Shown: piece by piece, positions 60,142 through 64,000 of the stretch
How positions within the stretch are numbered: the stretch's first letter is position 1
Layout of the letters: the number at the start of each line of letters is the position of its first letter
Source: Nyssa sinensis
Lineage: Eukaryota > Streptophyta > Magnoliopsida > Cornales > Nyssaceae
Length of the DNA: 64,000 nucleotides
Assembly: GCA_008638375.1 (NCBI GenBank)
Contig: CM018051.1
Span: forward strand, 35,189,740-35,253,739
Direction: 5' to 3'
Notes under the pieces: generated by a model
The model's input: the letters and a program-made list of their open reading frames with translations, nothing else
What the model was told of the DNA's origin: nothing
The model's database searches: none
Made by a program: the position numbers and the translations under genes

Positions 60142-61459
60142 CTGGTCCAGAACAATACAGTCACCAACGCAACAAGCATATACAAAATCTTTATATAACT
60201 TAACTCAAGAAAAGCTCAACCCAGTAATACGGGTGGGCAATAATCAGAAGCAAGAAGGATTTTCCACTTTAAAGAACCTCAATTAAATTTTATTGCCTTG
60301 AACAATTCCATAAAAGAAAATGGTTCAAAACAATGAACGTAAAAATATTAATCTTCAATACTCTACAGTCTACACCCAATGAATAAATGGTATTTACAAA
60401 TAAGGAAATTTCCCTAATAATCATACTATATTCGGCATTTTGGAAAGGTTCAGCTCACTTCTTGATCAATCAAGGCATCAAATCCTTGTCAAGATGTAGA
60501 GACCTTAGGACAGTAATTTCTGTTTCCCTTCTTAATTCTTGGTAGGCTAAACTTGTAAGAAAATACAGAAACATTATAACATAGTTGTATTACAATGTTG
60601 TGTGTAGATAACATATCATTTACTGGTAATTGGTGTCTATTGCTAAATTTTTAGTTTTATTCTTTTTGATCAGTGTGTCTATTGCTAAATTTGACTAGGA
60701 ATTGATTGATTTAGGTAAATATTTCTGACTATATTTATTTCTAGATTAGAAAGAACTTGGGGTGTAGACAACATACCTATTTTTGCTCACCTGCTAACAT
60801 GTCAAAGGTATTTGTGAGTGGAATCCATCACATAGCAATTCAGTGGCCCAATTTCGAAAAACAAAATACTTTTTTACAAAAAACTTTAAATGACCATAAC
60901 TTTGTGCTCGATTGTCCGTTTTAGGCGATTTTGTTTTTGAATTTGGGTATTTTTTCGAGATCTAGCCTATGAAAACTGCCAAAGGCAGTTTGGGTCCTTT
61001 GTTTTTCCCAAAACGGCCTCTTTTGGTCCTAATTTCAGATTTTCCTCCATTTTTGCCTCTTTTGGTAGGATAATCAAGTCATATCATCTCATCTACAGAA
61101 ATTAATCCAATGAGACCACACTTCTGAACCCACTTAATAGACACATGAGTTAGTAAATGTTAAATCACACATGGTTAGCAGAATTGTCTTTATAAATGTT
61201 AAATCACACATGGTTAGCCAATATGTCAATGTCAAATGAAGAATTATACAGAAGAAGTACATAATATGCTTAGTGATGAGCACCAAAATTTCTTGTTTGA
61301 TCATGCAAATAATGTTATCACATTGCATATCTCCCAACAATATAGAGGCTAAACCTTTGGCAAATCAAAAATGGGCCACAAGAAAAAACAAGCAGTTTCA
61401 TTAATGACAAGCAACCACATTCAGTTAGCATTCTATGTTGAACAAACAAATGAACTAAC
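60142..61459. other. CACTA interior between captured fragments
   Basis: Mostly non-coding. A minus-strand stretch at about 60475-60556 stays open (AYQELRRETEITVLRSL) and could be a further captured exon of unknown origin. At 61140-61220 a ~53 bp segment including GTTAAATCACACATGGTTAG is directly duplicated. The section around 60840-61070 contains repeated TTTTGG.CCT motifs with no coding content. Confidence 0.4.
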
Positions 61460-61554
61460 ATATCAACTTCATTGAATGTAGTCAGCATTGCAAAAGCATT
61501 CTGAGAGTCCTTCAAACGTGTTGCAAAACGTTTCCTGAGTCTTGTCATTGGAAC
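61460..61554 (-). pseudogene. Captured exon of 2-oxoglutarate dehydrogenase E2 (dihydrolipoamide succinyltransferase)
   Basis: A 95 bp exon bounded by acceptor TGCTTGCAG and donor GAT-AT|GTTAGT. It encodes [15 protein letters not shown] followed by [17 protein letters not shown]. This is the start of the 2-oxoacid dehydrogenase acyltransferase catalytic domain, with the MTRLRKR and TTFNEVDM signatures typical of the succinyltransferase. The complete enzyme works in the mitochondrial TCA cycle. Neither the lipoyl domain nor the catalytic His segment is present, so the fragment cannot be an enzyme. Confidence 0.85.
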
Positions 61555-61654
61555 CTGCAAGCACAATAAATTCCAAAAATATTGGAGAAACAAAAAGAGG
61601 GAAACATATGTCCAAAGTAGGAAAATTTATGAGAGAATCATAAAATTATTGCAC

Positions 61655-61735
61655 CATTATCTGAAGAATATGGCCGACTCCACATCTGGACAGGAAAACC
61701 CGTCTGACAAAACAATGCAACATCCCTGTATGCTA
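61655..61735 (-). other. Possible further captured exon, unassigned
   Basis: On the minus strand a TTTTCTAG acceptor-like site near 61736 is followed by about 80 bases open in two frames (one containing MLHCFVRRVFLSRCGVGHI). I cannot match it to a family. It may equally be intron carried along with a neighbour. Confidence 0.3.
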
Positions 61736-61951
61736 GAAAAATAAAAAAGAAAAAATTCTGAAACTTAATATAAGAAGACAATAAAAATGCTCAAAGAAAT
61801 GGAACAACTCTTTTCCTTCTTTCCATTTTCTCTTTTTCTTATTTTGAATAAATTTAAAAATTTTGTGGAACCTAATCTTCAGAGATAGCAAATAAAAAAT
61901 TTTGAAATTAAAAAACTTCAGTATCAGACCTAAAAATAGGAACAGAAATAC

Positions 61952-62028
61952 CATCTCAAAGAGATTCAAACACTCTTGGTTGTCCTCAAAATCTACTTTT
62001 TTCCAATCAATTCCATCTAATTCATACT
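61952..62028 (-). pseudogene. Captured exon of a plant myosin motor domain
   Basis: After a T-rich acceptor-like stretch ending CAAG, the minus strand encodes EYELDGIDWKKVDFEDNQE and then CLNLFE before a GTATTT donor. YE.DGIDW..V.F.DNQ.C..LFE is the highly conserved segment of the myosin head that precedes the KPLGLLSLLDEE stretch. The ELDGIDWKKVDF wording fits plant class VIII better than class XI as I recall them. The codon before the donor reads Met where Lys is usual. Only ~25 codons of a >1000-residue protein are present. Confidence 0.85.
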
Positions 62029-62138
62029 CTTGAAAAAAAATAAACAAGTGTTGACATTAACATTCTTAACATTCAATTATCCAAGAAAGCTGTGGAGAAG
62101 AAAACATGTATCAACCTAATAGAGAGAGAGAGAGTTAC

Positions 62139-62290
62139 CGTAGTCGCCAAAAGCGTGGTCGTCACCGGATGAGCCGTTTGCCGTCGTCAGAACCCTAGTC
62201 GTGATTGAGGAGTGAAAGTGACAAAAAGTGAGAAAAATTAGGGGAATAGAGAGATGCAGAAACTGGGTTGCAGCTGGGGAAGAAAAATAG
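62139..62290 (-). other. Candidate first exon of a chimeric CACTA transcript
   Basis: Immediately inside the right subterminal repeats, the minus strand has a GC-richer stretch open in one frame (VLTTANGSSGDDHAFGDYG). It ends at a good donor ACG|GTAACT (62138), followed by GA/CT repeats. Its position upstream of the myosin, E2 and TRAF exons on the same strand makes it a plausible leader exon. No start codon is evident, and its origin is unknown. Confidence 0.35.
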
Positions 62291-62296
62291 GGGGTT

Positions 62297-62650
62297 TTTA
62301 GCGACGCACACTGAGCGTCACTAATAAGTCGTTGTGCGTCGCCAAAAATACCCTAAAATGATGTCATTTTACTAATTTGACTATTAGCGACGCCCACGTG
62401 TGCGTCACTAATAATAATTAGACTATTAGCAACGCCCACGTGTGCGTCACTAATAATAATTACTATTGACGATGCACACGTGTGTCGCTAATAATCCCTT
62501 TTCCGTTGCCAAAACATGCGCACCCATTTTTTTGAGCGGGAAATTTATTTTTACTGCTTTTTAGCGACGCACGTAGTGTACGTCGCTAATAGTGCCTTTT
62601 AGCGACGCTTTACTGGGCGTCGCTAATAATGTGCGTCGCTAATAATATAA
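62297..62650. repeat. Right subterminal repeats of the CACTA element
   Basis: About a dozen AGCGACGC / GCGTCGCT motifs in alternating orientation. They include near-duplicate ~50 bp units ACGCCCACGTGTGCGTCACT around 62389 and 62432. They mirror the left end and support the transposon boundaries. Confidence 0.9.
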
Positions 62651-62665
62651 TTTTTTGTAGTGATA

Positions 62666-63714
62666 TTTTGGCAATCATAGATTGAAAACACCAAAAAAAA
62701 GGGCTTTGAATAAGCGAAAATGCGCAAACAAAATCAAAATGAGCCAAAATCAACCCACCCAATCACCGTGTGCCGATCAACACACAGAAGGGGGGGTTTC
62801 CACCCTCTATGTTCCTACCAACCCTTGTAAGTTCCAATTGGCACTAGGGGCCTAGGGGCGGCCAATTTGTTAAATGTAGCGATTTTTTTTTTTTTATTTT
62901 CTTCACACTTTTCTTGATTTTCTCTCTACCCATCCTTGCCCATCTTGTTCTAAATTATGTAGGGATTTAGATTGAAGACTTCAGATCTTAGATCGAGCCT
63001 CAAGAAGTTCAAACAATGTGATTATTGCAAGAAGATTCAATATTTTTCAAGGAAATGGAAAGCGAACATTTTTATAATTCATACTCCATGTTCGATTTGG
63101 ACCAAGATTTTATGGCACCCGGGCTTGTGCTTGGGGCTATTCAACATTACAAAGCCCCTTGGAGTGCTCGGAATCAAACTAACTTGGTTCGGGAACCGAC
63201 TAGGCACTTGTTTCGCCGTTACCATAATAGAAAGGTATGAATTTCTTGTGCTTTATTCTAATTAATTTTGAGCATTTCTGCTTTGATTCCACCCCTTGGT
63301 TGCATGTAAAAATGGAGGTTGGCCATGTATAGACAGTTCACCCACATGCCTCCTTAGAGAGTGCACACCGCGCACTTGACAAAATGCCTCAATGGCATCT
63401 CTTTGTTATTTTTGGTATTTTCTTACATTTTTGCTTCGAGTTTGGCATGATTATGAGTTTCTAACATCGTCCCAATCATTTCCCTTGTAAAAGGAGTTGG
63501 AAATTCAGGCCTGCATCTCGACGACTGACATTAACGAATGATGGGCTAACTTTTCACCGCACTACAAGGGTTACATTACCTAGAAAGGGTTTTTGTATCA
63601 TTTCTTGACCAACTTTTCCACCCAGATGGAGACCGAAAGGTTCTCTATGCCTTAGCCGAGTGATGGTAGGACACTACGAATGCATTCCACCTATACGTCA
63701 GGGAGGTCACGCTC
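62666..63714. other. Unassigned sequence right of the CACTA element
   Basis: No clear gene. Two overlapping plus-strand frames (62972-63265 and 63025-63240) compete, and neither has a domain I know. Around 63495-63590 a short open stretch (KELEIQACIS..DINEWWAN) looks protein-like and may be a degraded coding remnant of a repeat. Confidence 0.35.
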
Positions 63715-64000
63715 TGTCACATCCCGAACCCCACCCTACGCGGATGTCGAGGACGTGACTGCCAGTCGGTCGCGACGCGACCAACCAAAGGCAAATTCTG
63801 AACTTTCCGACGAATTGCACTCCAACTGTAGGGTCAGATGCAGCGGAAGTTAAAACTTTTTCTTTGTGTCACGGGAATGCAACTCACTTATCCATCATAA
63901 GTATATGTTTCACAGAGCAAGACTAAATCCAGTCAGTCAACAATTCTAATTTCAGAGCAGATCTAAAATCAAGCATATAACAACAGAGCAGATCTAATAT
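63715..64000 (-). mobile_element. Partial LTR of an element B relative, cut by the window end
   Basis: TGTCACATCCCGAACCCCAC at 63715 is the reverse complement of the LTR end type GGGTTTCGGG-TCGTGACA. It is followed by CCTACGCGGAT, TCGCGACGCGACC and GCGGAAGTTAAAACTTTTTC in the order expected from the element B LTR read backwards. It therefore enters the window in minus orientation and continues past 64000. Confidence 0.78.

Larger units (their letters stand above)
56798..62662. mobile_element. Non-autonomous CACTA transposon carrying captured gene fragments
   Basis: This 5865 bp element begins CACTACAAGAAAA and ends with the inverted TTTTTTGTAGTG, giving ~13 bp terminal repeats with one mismatch. 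A 3 bp ATA duplication is at 56795-56797 and 62663-62665, the size expected for the CACTA (En/Spm) superfamily. Both ends carry AGCGACGC subterminal repeats in both orientations. I find no transposase (TNPD-like) or TNPA-like frame, so it depends on another copy. The interior holds a ~165 bp tandem array (57640-59050) and, in the right half, exon fragments of at least three host genes, all on the minus strand with splice signals. That is the organisation of a gene-capturing ('Pack') CACTA element. Confidence 0.93.

Noticed and set aside
61733..62047. 104-codon protein containing the myosin segment
   Set aside because: Only the first ~25 codons are myosin-like; the rest is intron read-through with Phe/Leu-rich low complexity.

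Overview
The window is plant nuclear DNA, from an angiosperm and probably a eudicot. It is AT-rich, holds nested LTR retrotransposons and a CACTA transposon, contains spliced fragments of typical plant genes, and has no bacterial-style gene packing. I saw no intact host gene; nearly everything recognisable is mobile DNA or a broken gene.

Layout: (1) 1-636 is non-coding flank. (2) 637-38015 is one Ty3/gypsy retrotransposon of the Tat type ('element A'), lying on the minus strand. Its two ~630 bp LTRs are flanked by ATATA, and it has a PBS at the right and a G-rich polypurine tract at the left. Gag, protease, RT, RNase H, a second (archaeal-type) RNase H and integrase are all recognisable, and all are broken by stops or frameshifts. 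Between integrase and the left LTR lie a ~60 bp minisatellite and an extra gene in the opposite orientation. (3) Element A's gag is split by a 25.3 kb insertion at 10724-35996, bounded by a perfect 5 bp duplication (GCTGT). The insertion is a tandem array of a second, non-coding retrotransposon ('element B') in the order LTR-int-LTR-int-LTR-int-LTR-int-LTR. Its LTRs are ~4.33 kb and its interior only ~0.91 kb. Each interior carries six regularly spaced hairpins whose stems change in a compensatory way.

(4) 38016-39819 holds older retroelement remnants. (5) 40007-42540 is a broken NPF (NRT1/PTR) transporter gene. (6) 42541-56795 is repeat-rich: two copies of an LTR-like repeat, two solo LTRs related to element B (47487-51692 and 52840-56175), and several minisatellites including a palindromic GAGTCC/GGACTC array. 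(7) 56798-62662 is a complete but non-autonomous CACTA transposon with an ATA target duplication and AGCGACGC subterminal repeats. It carries exon fragments of at least three unrelated host genes on one strand: a myosin motor, the E2 subunit of 2-oxoglutarate dehydrogenase and a TRAF-type zinc-finger protein. (8) 62666-63714 is unassigned. (9) 63715-64000 is the end of another element-B-type LTR on the minus strand, cut by the window edge.

The most notable items are the multi-gene capture in the CACTA element, the five-LTR tandem array with its giant-LTR/tiny-interior design, and the covarying hairpin series. Divergences and repeat counts were made by eye.
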